NCBI GenBank assembly: GCA_013204985.1
Contig: JABMLG010000002.1
Span: 558,001-622,000, forward strand
Reading direction: 5' to 3'
Length of the DNA: 64,000 nucleotides
Source of the DNA: Microbacteriaceae bacterium VKM Ac-2855
GTDB lineage: Bacteria > Actinomycetota > Actinomycetes > Actinomycetales > Microbacteriaceae
Part shown: one piece after another, positions 33,979-42,212 of the stretch
How the letters are laid out: every line of letters starts with the position of its first letter
Numbering within the stretch: position 1 is the stretch's first letter
The notes under the pieces: generated by a model
The model's database searches: none
What the model was told of the DNA's origin: nothing
Seen by the model: only the letters and a program-made list of their open reading frames with translations
Made by a program: the position numbers and the translations under genes

Positions 33979-36900
33979 CTAGGCGACCGGCGCGTGGTAG
34001 TCGGCGATGGTGACCTCGCGCCAGGGTCCGATCGGGTTGCCGCTCCAGCGGCTTCCGAGCGGCACCAGCTCCCCACGCATCACGAGCGAGGCGGGGCCGA
34101 CCGTGCCGTGCGCGCCGATCCGCGCGGCAGGCAGGATGACACTGTGCGGGCCGAGCGTTGCACCGGGGTCCAGGGTGACGGAGTCCATGCTCATGATTCG
34201 ATCATGGAACAGGTGCGTCTGCACAACGCAACCGCGATTCACGGTTGATCCGTCGCCCAACGTCACCAGATCGGCTTCCGGCAGCCAGTAGCTGTCGCAC
34301 CAGACACCCTTGCCGATCGACGCGCCCAGACTGCGCAACCACCAGACCAGCGCGGGCGTTCCGGCGGCCGCGTGAGCGAACCAGGGCGCTGCCAGCATCT
34401 CGGTGAAGGTGTCGGCGACCTCGCTCCGCCAGACGAACGTCGACCAGAGCGGATGCTCGTCGGCGCGGATCCGCTGGATCAGGGCCCATTTGGCGGCGGT
34501 GCTGACGGCGGCGGCGATCGCGCCCGCGATCAGCATCACGACTCCGCTCAGCAGTGCGGCGGCGAGAACGCCACACGCGCTCGCGAGCGCGGCCAGGCCG
34601 AGGAGCACGCCGAGCCCGAGCGCACACGTGACGATCACGGGCACGATGCGCCCGAGCTCCCAGAGCATCCGAGCGATCCGCAACCGGGTCGGCGGCCGGA
34701 ACGTGCGGCTCTCGTCGCTGTCGGCGACCGTGCGACGCAAGCGCACGGGCGGCGAGCCGAGCCACGAGGATCCGGCCTTCGACTTCTTCGGCGCAGCGGA
34801 GAGGACCGCGACGAGCCCACCCGTCGGCACGACGTGACCGGCCGCCGCCATCCCCGAGTTGCCCAGGAAGGCGCGCTCGCCGATCTCGGCCCGCGCGACG
34901 CGCATCCAGCCGCCGCCGAGTTCGTAGCCGGCGACGAGGGTGTCGTCGGCGAGGAACGCACCGTCGCGGATCGTCGTCATCGCCGGCAGCAGCAGCACCG
35001 TCGACGCCTCGACGTCCCGCCCCACTCGGGCCCCGAGCATCCGCAGCCAGACCGGGGTGAACAGGCCCGCGTACAGCGGGAAGAGCAGGGTGCGAGCGAG
35101 GTCGAGCACGCGCTCGGTGGTCCAGAGCTGCCAACCGATGCGACCACGAACCGCGTGGACGCCCTCGACGACGCCGATGCTCAGCATCCGCACCGCGACG
35201 ACGACGAGGCCCGCCAGTGCGATGCCCGCCACGAGCACCGCCGGAACGAGCGCCCCGAATGCTCGCCAGATCGCGTCGCCGAGCGTCGGAGCGTTCTGCA
35301 TGGTGAGGGCGACCAGCACCGCACCGAGTGCGAACGAGACGATGGGAAGTGCCGAGAGCGCGACGGCCGAGATGCCGTACGCCCACACCCAACGGGTGCC
35401 GCGCGCCGGTCGACCCTTGGGCCACCAGTCGCGCGCCTTGCCCACGCGGACGGCCGGCGAACCCGCCCAGCGCTGACCGGCCGGGACGCGTCCGAAGACA
35501 GCGGATCCGGGCTCGATCTCGGCGCGCTTGCCGATCCGAGTACCGGGGAGCAATGTACTGCGCGCGCCGACGGTGCTGCCCGCACCGATCCGCACCGCAC
35601 CGATGCGGACGAGGTCGCCGTCGATCCAGTAGCCCGACAGGTCGACCTCCGGCTCGATCGACGCCCCGCGGCCGATCGTGAGCATGCCGGTGATCGGGGG
35701 CAGGGAGTGCAGATCGACGTCTTCAGCGATCTTCGCGCCGAGGGCGCGGGCGTAGTAGGAGATCCACGGGGCGCCCGCGAGGCTCACCGCGGCGACCTGG
35801 TGCCCGATCTGCTCGGCCAGCCAGAGGCGAAGGTGCACGGATCCGCCGCGCGGGTAGTCGCCGGGGCGCAGGCCCCGCAGCAGGAGGCGGGCGCCGAGTA
35901 CCGCGATCGCCATCCGGCCGAACGGGGTGACGAAGACGATGATGCCGAGAACGAGCAGCCAGAGGGGCACCTCGGGGAGATATCCGAAACCGTCGAAGAG
36001 CCGGAGGACGGCGCTCGCCGTCAGTGCGATGACCAGCCAGCGCACTCCGGCCAGGATCATCAGCGGTGCGCCGAGCAGAGTCTGCAGCAGTTGCATCCGT
36101 CGCGGGGTCTCGCGGATGCGATGCTGCGACACGGGCGTCGCCTCGACGGTGCGAGCGGCAACGGCATCGGCCATCGCCCCGAGCCTGGGGTGGGCGTAGA
36201 TGTCGGCCACGGTGAACTCGGGATCGATCTCGCGGATTCGCGCCACCAGCTGCGCCGCAGCGAGCGAACCGCCACCGAGATCGAAGAAGTTCGCGTCGGC
36301 GCCGGTCACCGTCACGCCGAGAACGGCTTGCCAGGCCTCTGCGAGCGGACGCAGCTCCGGCGCGATATCGACGTCCTCGTCGCCCGCCGCGCCCGGAAGA
36401 GGCCACGGCAACGCGGCACGGTCGACCTTGCCGGATGTGCGGGTCGGCAACTCGTCGACGACGGCGAGCAGCGGTACCAGGGCGGCGGGCAGCTCGGCGC
36501 GGAGGCTCTCGAGCGCCCCGTCGCGGTCGAAGCCGGCCTGGTCGACCACCGCGAGGTAACCGACGAGCACCTGGTTGCCGGCGCCCGTGGTGCGCACGGC
36601 AGCGGCCGCTCCGGAGACGCCCGGCAGAGCGTGGAGTGCGGACTCGATCTCGCCGAGCTCGATGCGGCGACCGCCCACCTTGACCTGGTCGTCGGCGCGG
36701 CCCTGGAAGATCAACCCGGCGGCCTCGAAGCGCACCAGGTCGCCGCTGCGATACGCGCGGTCCCAGCCGAGCTGCTCGTGGGGTGCGTACTTCTCTGCAT
36801 CCTTCGCCGGGTCGAGGTAGCGCGCGAGCCCCACGCCGCCGATGATCAGTTCGCCCACCTCGCCTTCGCCGACCGGTTCTCCGGAGCCATCGACGACGGC

Positions 36901-37962
36901 GAGGATCCAGCCGTCGAGGGGGAGGCCGATGCGCACCGGCCCGCCGTCGCCGAGCGGCGCGGCGCAGGCGACCACGGTCGCCTCGGTCGGTCCGTAGGTG
37001 TTCCAGACCTCGCGACCGTCGATCGCGAGCCGTTCGCCGAGTTCGGGCGGGCACGCCTCGCCGCCGAAGATCAGCATCCGCACGTTCTCCAACGACTCGA
37101 CCGGCCAGAGCGCGGCGAGGGTCGGCACAGTGGAGACGATCGTGATGCCGTGGGTCGTCAACCACGGGCCGAGGTCCATACCGCTGCGCACGAGGGAACG
37201 TGGCGCGGGCACCAGGCACGCACCGTGGCGCCACGCCAGCCACATCTCCTCGCAGGAGGCGTCGAACGCCACCGAGAGGCCGGCCAGCACGCGGTCGCCG
37301 GGGCCGATCGGTTCGCGCCGCAGGAAGAGTCCGGCCTCGGCGTCGACGAAGGCCGCGGCGGATCGGTGCGAGACGGCGACGCCCTTCGGGGTGCCGGTGG
37401 AGCCGGAGGTGAAGATGATCCAGGCGTCGTCGTCGGGCGTCGGGGCGCCGACGATGGGGATCGATGCCGTGCTCGCGTGGGGCGCCCTACCCGTGAACAG
37501 GCGGCGTTCCTGCGGGTCCGCGCCCTCGGGGTCGACGGTCGCGGAACCGGCGACGAACGTTCCGGAACCGACGATCACGCCGCGCACCCGGGCCTCGCCG
37601 AACACCAGTTCGGCACGCTCGTCGGGGTCGTCGGCGTCGACCGGCACGTACGCCGCTCCGGCCGCGAGGATCGCCAGGATCGAAACGTACAGCTCGCGTG
37701 ACCCGCTCGGCATCCGCACCCCCACGCGGTCGCCGCGACGAACCCCCGCGATCGTCAACTCGGCCGCGGCGGCGATCACACGGGCCATCAGCTCGCGGTA
37801 ACTCAGAGCGCCGGCAGCGTCTTCGAGAGCCGAGGCGTCCGGATGCGCCTGCGTGGTCGAGCGGAGCACGTCGATCAGGGTGCGCGGCTCGGCGGCGAAG
37901 CCGGAGCGGTCGAGGATGCCGACGTTCGGCGCCGGCTGCTCGACGACGGCGGGGTCGATCAC
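33979..37962 (-). CDS. Pls/PosA-family non-ribosomal peptide synthetase
   Basis: A 1327-residue single-module synthetase. Residues ~20-520 are an adenylation domain: A3 FTSGSTGTPKGVAVSH (184-199), A4 AFDASCEEM with the amino-group-binding Asp235, A7 YRSGDLV, and A10 PTRTSGKVDR with catalytic Lys512. A carrier domain follows with FFDLGGGSL, phosphopantetheine Ser566. There is no condensation or thioesterase domain. Instead the C-terminal half has several membrane segments alternating with hexapeptide-repeat left-handed helices, the layout of epsilon-poly-L-lysine synthetase (Pls) and relatives that make amino-acid homopolymers or short oligomers. GTG 37962 has AAGGAG 9 nt upstream. The operon continues with the M1 peptidase, and a phosphopantetheinyl transferase converges. 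The amino acid used cannot be read reliably here. Confidence 0.9.
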   Translation of the reverse strand: MIDPAVVEQPAPNVGILDRSGFAAEPRTLIDVLRSTTQAHPDASALEDAAGALSYRELMARVIAAAAELTIAGVRRGDRVGVRMPSGSRELYVSILAILAAGAAYVPVDADDPDERAELVFGEARVRGVIVGSGTFVAGSATVDPEGADPQERRLFTGRAPHASTASIPIVGAPTPDDDAWIIFTSGSTGTPKGVAVSHRSAAAFVDAEAGLFLRREPIGPGDRVLAGLSVAFDASCEEMWLAWRHGACLVPAPRSLVRSGMDLGPWLTTHGITIVSTVPTLAALWPVESLENVRMLIFGGEACPPELGERLAIDGREVWNTYGPTEATVVACAAPLGDGGPVRIGLPLDGWILAVVDGSGEPVGEGEVGELIIGGVGLARYLDPAKDAEKYAPHEQLGWDRAYRSGDLVRFEAAGLIFQGRADDQVKVGGRRIELGEIESALHALPGVSGAAAAVRTTGAGNQVLVGYLAVVDQAGFDRDGALESLRAELPAALVPLLAVVDELPTRTSGKVDRAALPWPLPGAAGDEDVDIAPELRPLAEAWQAVLGVTVTGADANFFDLGGGSLAAAQLVARIREIDPEFTVADIYAHPRLGAMADAVAARTVEATPVSQHRIRETPRRMQLLQTLLGAPLMILAGVRWLVIALTASAVLRLFDGFGYLPEVPLWLLVLGIIVFVTPFGRMAIAVLGARLLLRGLRPGDYPRGGSVHLRLWLAEQIGHQVAAVSLAGAPWISYYARALGAKIAEDVDLHSLPPITGMLTIGRGASIEPEVDLSGYWIDGDLVRIGAVRIGAGSTVGARSTLLPGTRIGKRAEIEPGSAVFGRVPAGQRWAGSPAVRVGKARDWWPKGRPARGTRWVWAYGISAVALSALPIVSFALGAVLVALTMQNAPTLGDAIWRAFGALVPAVLVAGIALAGLVVVAVRMLSIGVVEGVHAVRGRIGWQLWTTERVLDLARTLLFPLYAGLFTPVWLRMLGARVGRDVEASTVLLLPAMTTIRDGAFLADDTLVAGYELGGGWMRVARAEIGERAFLGNSGMAAAGHVVPTGGLVAVLSAAPKKSKAGSSWLGSPPVRLRRTVADSDESRTFRPPTRLRIARMLWELGRIVPVIVTCALGLGVLLGLAALASACGVLAAALLSGVVMLIAGAIAAAVSTAAKWALIQRIRADEHPLWSTFVWRSEVADTFTEMLAAPWFAHAAAGTPALVWWLRSLGASIGKGVWCDSYWLPEADLVTLGDGSTVNRGCVVQTHLFHDRIMSMDSVTLDPGATLGPHSVILPAARIGAHGTVGPASLVMRGELVPLGSRWSGNPIGPWREVTIADYHAPVA

Positions 37963-38124
37963 GTGGCGAACTCCTTCTCGGCCGTGTCCGGGCACAGCGC
38001 GGGTCCATTGAACCCACGCCAGGTGGACCGCAGGTGAACGGCTCGCCGCGCGATTCGAGTGCGGATGCGGAGATGAGGAAACATCCACTGGCCCGCGCTC
38101 TCGTCTGTGGTCCAGAATGACCCA

Positions 38125-38472
38125 ATGACCAAGAAGATCGACTCCGCCCTGCACGATCTCGTCAAGGCCCTTGAGAAGCACGCTGATGTCGTGCAAGACA
38201 AGAAGGCCCCGAAGAGCAAGGTGCAGCGGGCCAAGGCCAAGGTGCGCGCGACCGCTTCGCACTACGCCGCGGTCGTGTACGCGAAGACCGGCGCCGAGAG
38301 CCCGTTCGCGGACGTCGTCGACCCGCGTCTCGACGCGCCGACGGTCGCGTCGCTGAAGGCCGAGCGCGACAAGCTCGCCAAGAAGCTGGCGGAGGCGGAG
38401 GCCGAGCGCTTCACGCGCCGGCGCGAGGCAACCGACACCGTCGTCGAGAAGCTGGACGAGCAGTCGGCCTGA
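38125..38472 (+). CDS. Lys/Ala-rich helical small protein
   Basis: A 115-residue, highly charged protein. The N-terminal half (MTKKIDSALHDLVKALEKHA and KKAPKSKVQRAKAKVR) is lysine-rich; the C-terminal half (LKAERDKLAKKLAEAEAERF) is a coiled coil. It resembles no family I can name; nucleic-acid or cell-envelope association is possible from composition only. CAGAAT (38113-38118) plus 6 nt precedes ATG 38125, consistent with a leaderless start, so the alternative upstream ATG at 38117 region is rejected. It is divergent from the NRPS operon and ends before a strong hairpin. Confidence 0.65.
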   Translation: MTKKIDSALHDLVKALEKHADVVQDKKAPKSKVQRAKAKVRATASHYAAVVYAKTGAESPFADVVDPRLDAPTVASLKAERDKLAKKLAEAEAERFTRRREATDTVVEKLDEQSA

Positions 38473-38480
38473 TTCCCAGC

Positions 38481-38519
38481 GCTCGGCGGCGGCGACTCGA
38501 ACAGACGCCGCCGCCGAGC
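38481..38519. terminator. Perfect 14-bp hairpin between convergent genes
   Basis: GCTCGGCGGCGGCG (38481-38494) and CGCCGCCGCCGAGC (38506-38519) pair exactly around an 11-nt loop, midway between the ends of the small helical protein gene and the efflux pump gene. Probably bidirectional. Confidence 0.65.
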
Positions 38520-38532
38520 TGGATCCCGTGGC

Positions 38533-40020
38533 TCAGTGGCCCATCGGCACGTCATCGGTGACGTCGGGCTTCTTCACGAAGAACGCGGCGATGATCGCAA
38601 CCGATGCGATCGAGGCCCCGTAGACGAAGGCGGCGTGGATGCCGCCGGCGGTCGCCGGGATCTCCGCGACTCCGTCACTGCGCAGCGCGAGTGTTTGGGC
38701 CGTCATCACCGTGACGAAGAGCGCGGTGCCCGCCGCGCCGCCCAACTGCTGGATCGTGCCGATGATCGCGCTGCCGTGCGAGTAGAACTTCGGCTGCACG
38801 GATCCGAGACCGGCGGTGAACAGCGGCGTGAAGACCAGCGCGAGACCGATGCTGAGGGAGACGTGCGCGATCAGGATCATCCACGGCTCGGTGTTCTCCG
38901 TCATGAGGGTGAATGACCAGAGCGCACCGGCGACGATGACGGAACCGGGCACCAGCATCACGCGTGGGCCGGAACGGTCGTAGATCCGGCCGACCAGAGG
39001 TGCGAGCAGACCCATGATCAGCCCGCCGGGCAGGAGCAGCAGTCCGGTGGTCAGTGGAGCGAGACCGAGAACGTTCTGCGTGTACAGCGGGATGAGGATC
39101 ACCGTGCCGAACAGCGCCATCATGCTGACGGCCATCATCACGATGGTGATCGTGAAGTTGCCGGATCGGAAGGTGCGAAGGTCGAGGAGCGCTCGGTCGG
39201 TGCGCTGCAGAGCGAGCTGACGGGTGACGAATCCGACCAGGCCGAGCCCGCCGACGAGGAAGGGGATCCACGGCGCGATCGCCGCGGCGGAGCCCTCGCC
39301 GATCGTGCTGAGGCCGTAGACCAGCCCGCCGAACCCGAACACCGAGAGGATCACGGAGAACACGTCGATCGGCATCGACTTGGGCTCGGTGACGTTCTCG
39401 ACCTTGCGCAGGCCCAGGATGAGCGCTCCGACGGCGATCGGCAGCACGATCCAGAACATCCATCGCCAGGTGGCGAAGTTCAGGATGATTCCCGAGATGG
39501 TGGGGCCGATGGCCGGGGCGACCGAGATCACGATCGAGATGTTGCCCATCATCCGACCGCGAGCGGACGGCGGAACCAGGGTCATCACCGTGGTCATCAG
39601 CAGCGGCATCATGATCGCCGTGCCGCTCGCCTGCACCACTCGGCCGGCGAGGAGCATGGTGAAGTCGGGCGCGAGCGCGGCGGCGAGGGTGCCGATGCTG
39701 AACAGCGTCATCGCGGCGGCGAAGAGAGTGCGCGTGTGGAAGCGTTGGATCAGGAAGCCGGTGATCGGGATCACCACGGCCATGGTGAGCATGAAGGCGG
39801 TGGAGAGCCACTGGCCCACGTGCGCTTCGATCCGCAGATCGGTCATGATGTCGGGCAACGCCACGCTCATGATCGTCTCGTTGAGGATGACGACGAAGGC
39901 CGACACCAGCAGCAGGCTGATGACGAGGCGGCTCTTGGGATCGAGTCGGGTGTCGGGGCCGGCGTGAGCGGCCTCGGCCGCGGTTCCGGGCCGCGTGTCG
40001 GGGATGGTGCTCTCGGTCAC
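38533..40020 (-). CDS. DHA2-family multidrug efflux MFS transporter (EmrB/QacA type)
   Basis: A 495-residue protein with about 14 transmembrane helices. The family motifs are LNETIMSVALPDIM in helix 1, QWLSTAFMLTMAV in helix 2, and the motif C-like IGPTISGIILNF in helix 5, which mark proton-driven drug export pumps of the DHA2 group. GTG 40020 has AGGAGA 6 nt upstream; an ATG at 40107 in the same frame would lie within the predicted leader. A promoter with an overlapping palindrome lies 65-120 bp upstream, so the gene is probably repressed by a regulator encoded elsewhere. Confidence 0.9.
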   Translation of the reverse strand: MTESTIPDTRPGTAAEAAHAGPDTRLDPKSRLVISLLLVSAFVVILNETIMSVALPDIMTDLRIEAHVGQWLSTAFMLTMAVVIPITGFLIQRFHTRTLFAAAMTLFSIGTLAAALAPDFTMLLAGRVVQASGTAIMMPLLMTTVMTLVPPSARGRMMGNISIVISVAPAIGPTISGIILNFATWRWMFWIVLPIAVGALILGLRKVENVTEPKSMPIDVFSVILSVFGFGGLVYGLSTIGEGSAAAIAPWIPFLVGGLGLVGFVTRQLALQRTDRALLDLRTFRSGNFTITIVMMAVSMMALFGTVILIPLYTQNVLGLAPLTTGLLLLPGGLIMGLLAPLVGRIYDRSGPRVMLVPGSVIVAGALWSFTLMTENTEPWMILIAHVSLSIGLALVFTPLFTAGLGSVQPKFYSHGSAIIGTIQQLGGAAGTALFVTVMTAQTLALRSDGVAEIPATAGGIHAAFVYGASIASVAIIAAFFVKKPDVTDDVPMGH

Positions 40021-40085
40021 GAAGATCTCCTGTCGAAGAGGATGAGAGGGAGGGAGGTTCGGGAGGAGCGGCGGCCCGATCAGTA

Positions 40086-40139
40086 TTCCTTTTAGGAAGC
40101 CTGTCATTCAGCCTACGCCGACCGGCTCGCTGATGAGAA
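40086..40139 (-). promoter_or_regulatory. Promoter with operator-like palindrome for the efflux gene
   Basis: On the minus strand TTCTCA (40134-40139), an 18-bp spacer and TAGGCT (40110-40115) form a promoter. Eleven bases beyond lies TTCCT-AAA-AGGAA (40086-40098), a perfect inverted repeat near the expected +1 to +20, a classical repressor position. Confidence 0.45.
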
Positions 40140-40184
40140 CCCTTGCAGACACCTCCGACATTCCCGCGACACGCGGTGAGGTGC

Positions 40185-40250
40185 GAAGCGCCCGGTCATC
40201 AGCGCAGAAGCGCCCGGTTATCAGTGCTGCAGCGCCCGGTTATCAGCGCA
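40185..40250. repeat. Three tandem 22-bp units spanning the nadS stop codon
   Basis: Units at 40185-40206, 40207-40228 and 40229-40250 share AGCGCCCGGT(T/C)ATCAG(C/T)GC. The nadS stop (40243-40245) lies in the third unit, so the same TGA context is repeated twice beyond the gene. Confidence 0.85.
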
Positions 40251-41355
40251 GCACGTCGACCAGCGCGGCCGCGGCCTGATCGGCCTCGGCGATGGTCGAC
40301 TCGGCACCGAAACTGAACCGCACCGCGGTCTGAGCCACGTCGGGTGAGAGGCCGAGCGCGAGCAGCACGTGCGACGGCTCATCGCGACCGGCTGCGCACG
40401 CGGATCCGCTCGACACGACCACACCCCGTTCCTCCAGCGCGAGCAGGATCGATTCGCCACTGCGCCCCGGGAAGACGAACGAGGCGACCGACGGGAGCCG
40501 GTGCGCGCGGGATCCCGTGAGGCGGGCGCCGGGAAGGGCGGCCTCGACGGCGCCGATGAAGGCGTCGCGCACAGCGGACACGCGTGATGCGAGCTCGGGA
40601 TCGGTGAGCCCTACTGCCGCGGCGAGCGCGACGGCGAAGGCCACGTTCTCGGTGCCCGAGCGCCGCCCGCGCTCCTGGCCGCCGCCGTGCAGCAGCGGCT
40701 CGAACGGCAGCCGGCCGCGGAGGTAGAGGGCGCCGACTCCCTTCGGAGCGCCGAGTTTGTGCCCCGAGATGGAGATCGCGTCGGCGCCCAGGGCCGAGGC
40801 CGAGACGTCCGACCATCCTGCCGCCTGCACAGCGTCGACGTGCAGCGGGATGCCGAAGGGAGCGGCCGCGGCAGCCACTGCCCGAGTGTCTTGAACCGTG
40901 CCGACTTCGTTGTTCGCCGCCATCACCGAGAGCAGGGTCGTGTCCGGGCGGAGGAGTCCGGCGAGCGCATCGAGGTCGATCCGTCCCTCCGCATCAACGG
41001 GCGCGAAGGACACCTCGAAATCGTGCAGGCGGTGAAGGTAGTCGACCGATTCGAGCGTCGCCTCATGCTCGATCGGCGTGGTGATCAGGTGCCGGCCACG
41101 CGGATTCGCCAGGGCGATGCCCTTGATGGCGGTGTTGATCGCCTCCGTACCGCCACCGGTGAAGGTCACCTCCGACGCGCGGGCTCCGAACAAACCGGCG
41201 ACGTCGCGGCGCGCTCGTGTCAGCGCCCGTTCGGCCGAATCGCCGAGCGCGTGCGCGCTCGACGGATTGCCGAACTCTCCTGTGAGGTAGGGCCACATCG
41301 CCTCGAGCACCTCGCGGCGCACAGGCGAGGTCGCGGCGTGATCGAGGTAGATCAC
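40243..41355 (-). CDS. nadS: Cysteine desulfurase of the NAD operon
   Basis: A 370-residue NifS/IscS-type PLP enzyme. The PLP lysine is in SISGHKLGAPKGVGAL (about 196-211), the N-terminal YLDHAATSPVR and the loop Cys in SSGSACAAGRDEPSH (about 326) are typical of group I desulfurases. Such nadS genes supply sulfur to build the [4Fe-4S] cluster of NadA. It is the last gene of the nrtR-nadABC operon, with GTG 41355 overlapping the nadC stop (GTGA). It could also serve as a general desulfurase. The end of the gene carries a 22-bp triplication. Confidence 0.88.
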   Translation of the reverse strand: MIYLDHAATSPVRREVLEAMWPYLTGEFGNPSSAHALGDSAERALTRARRDVAGLFGARASEVTFTGGGTEAINTAIKGIALANPRGRHLITTPIEHEATLESVDYLHRLHDFEVSFAPVDAEGRIDLDALAGLLRPDTTLLSVMAANNEVGTVQDTRAVAAAAAPFGIPLHVDAVQAAGWSDVSASALGADAISISGHKLGAPKGVGALYLRGRLPFEPLLHGGGQERGRRSGTENVAFAVALAAAVGLTDPELASRVSAVRDAFIGAVEAALPGARLTGSRAHRLPSVASFVFPGRSGESILLALEERGVVVSSGSACAAGRDEPSHVLLALGLSPDVAQTAVRFSFGAESTIAEADQAAAALVDVLR

Positions 41356-42212
41356 CGGCGGGCGGCGACCGCGATGTCGAGACCGAGATCGAGCGAGCGG
41401 ACGCTGTGGGTGAGGGCCCCCACGGAGATGATGTCGACCCCGGTCTCGGCGATCGCGCGGACGGTGTCGAGATTGACGCCGCCGCTGGCCTCCACCTGCG
41501 CGCGCCCGCCGACGAGGGCGACGCCCTCGCGCAATTGGTCGAGCGTGAAGTTGTCGAGCATGATCGTGTCGACGCCACCGGCGAGTACGGGCTCGATCTG
41601 GTCGATGCGATCGACTTCGACCTCGATGTGCGTCGTGTGCGGCAGGCGCGCCTTCGCGGCGAGGATCGCCTCGGTCACGGTGAGCCCGCCCTGGGTGAGG
41701 ATCGCGAGGTGGTTGTCCTTCGCGAGCACCGCATCCGAGAGCGAGAAGCGGTGGTTGTGGCCGCCGCCGTTGCGCACGGCGTGCCGCTCGAGCACGCGCA
41801 GGCCGGGGGTGGTCTTGCGGGTGTCGGTGATGCGCGCTCGCGTGCCGACGATCGTCGTCACGTAGTGCGCCGTGAGGGTCGCGATGCCGCTCATCCGCTG
41901 GGTGAGGTTGAGCGCGACCCGCTCGCCCCGCAGGATGCCGATCGCCGGACCCTCGACCTCGGCGAGTACGTCGCCCGTGTCGAAGACCTGACCGTCGGCG
42001 ACCGTCAGACTCACGTGGATGCGGGAATCGGCGGCGAACATCGCACCGGCGAACACGGAGCCGCCGCTGAAGACGCCGGGCTCGCGCGCGACGAGGGACG
42101 CCGTCGCGACGGCATCCGCGGGGATCAGGGTCTCGCTGGTGATATCGCCCCAGGGCGCGTCCTCTTCGAGGGCCAGGGTGACGATGCGATCGATGGCGTG
42201 GCGCGTCAACAC
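41352..42212 (-). CDS. nadC: Nicotinate-nucleotide pyrophosphorylase (carboxylating)
   Basis: A 286-residue quinolinate phosphoribosyltransferase forming nicotinate mononucleotide from quinolinate and PRPP. Key segments are EDAPWGDITSETLIPADA at the N-terminus, ITDTRKTTPGLRVLERHAV, GGGHNHRFSLSD and the barrel-end EASGGVNLDTVRAIAETG. GTG 42212 is used; a TTG at 42209 also overlaps the nadB stop at 42206-42208. Third gene enzyme of the de novo NAD pathway, coupled on both sides. Confidence 0.94.
   Translation of the reverse strand: MLTRHAIDRIVTLALEEDAPWGDITSETLIPADAVATASLVAREPGVFSGGSVFAGAMFAADSRIHVSLTVADGQVFDTGDVLAEVEGPAIGILRGERVALNLTQRMSGIATLTAHYVTTIVGTRARITDTRKTTPGLRVLERHAVRNGGGHNHRFSLSDAVLAKDNHLAILTQGGLTVTEAILAAKARLPHTTHIEVEVDRIDQIEPVLAGGVDTIMLDNFTLDQLREGVALVGGRAQVEASGGVNLDTVRAIAETGVDIISVGALTHSVRSLDLGLDIAVAARR

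Noticed and set aside
34372-37701. An 1109-codon plus-strand open frame opposite the NRPS gene
   Set aside because: Antisense shadow of the NRPS coding sequence, with Arg/His/Gly-rich composition and no known domain.
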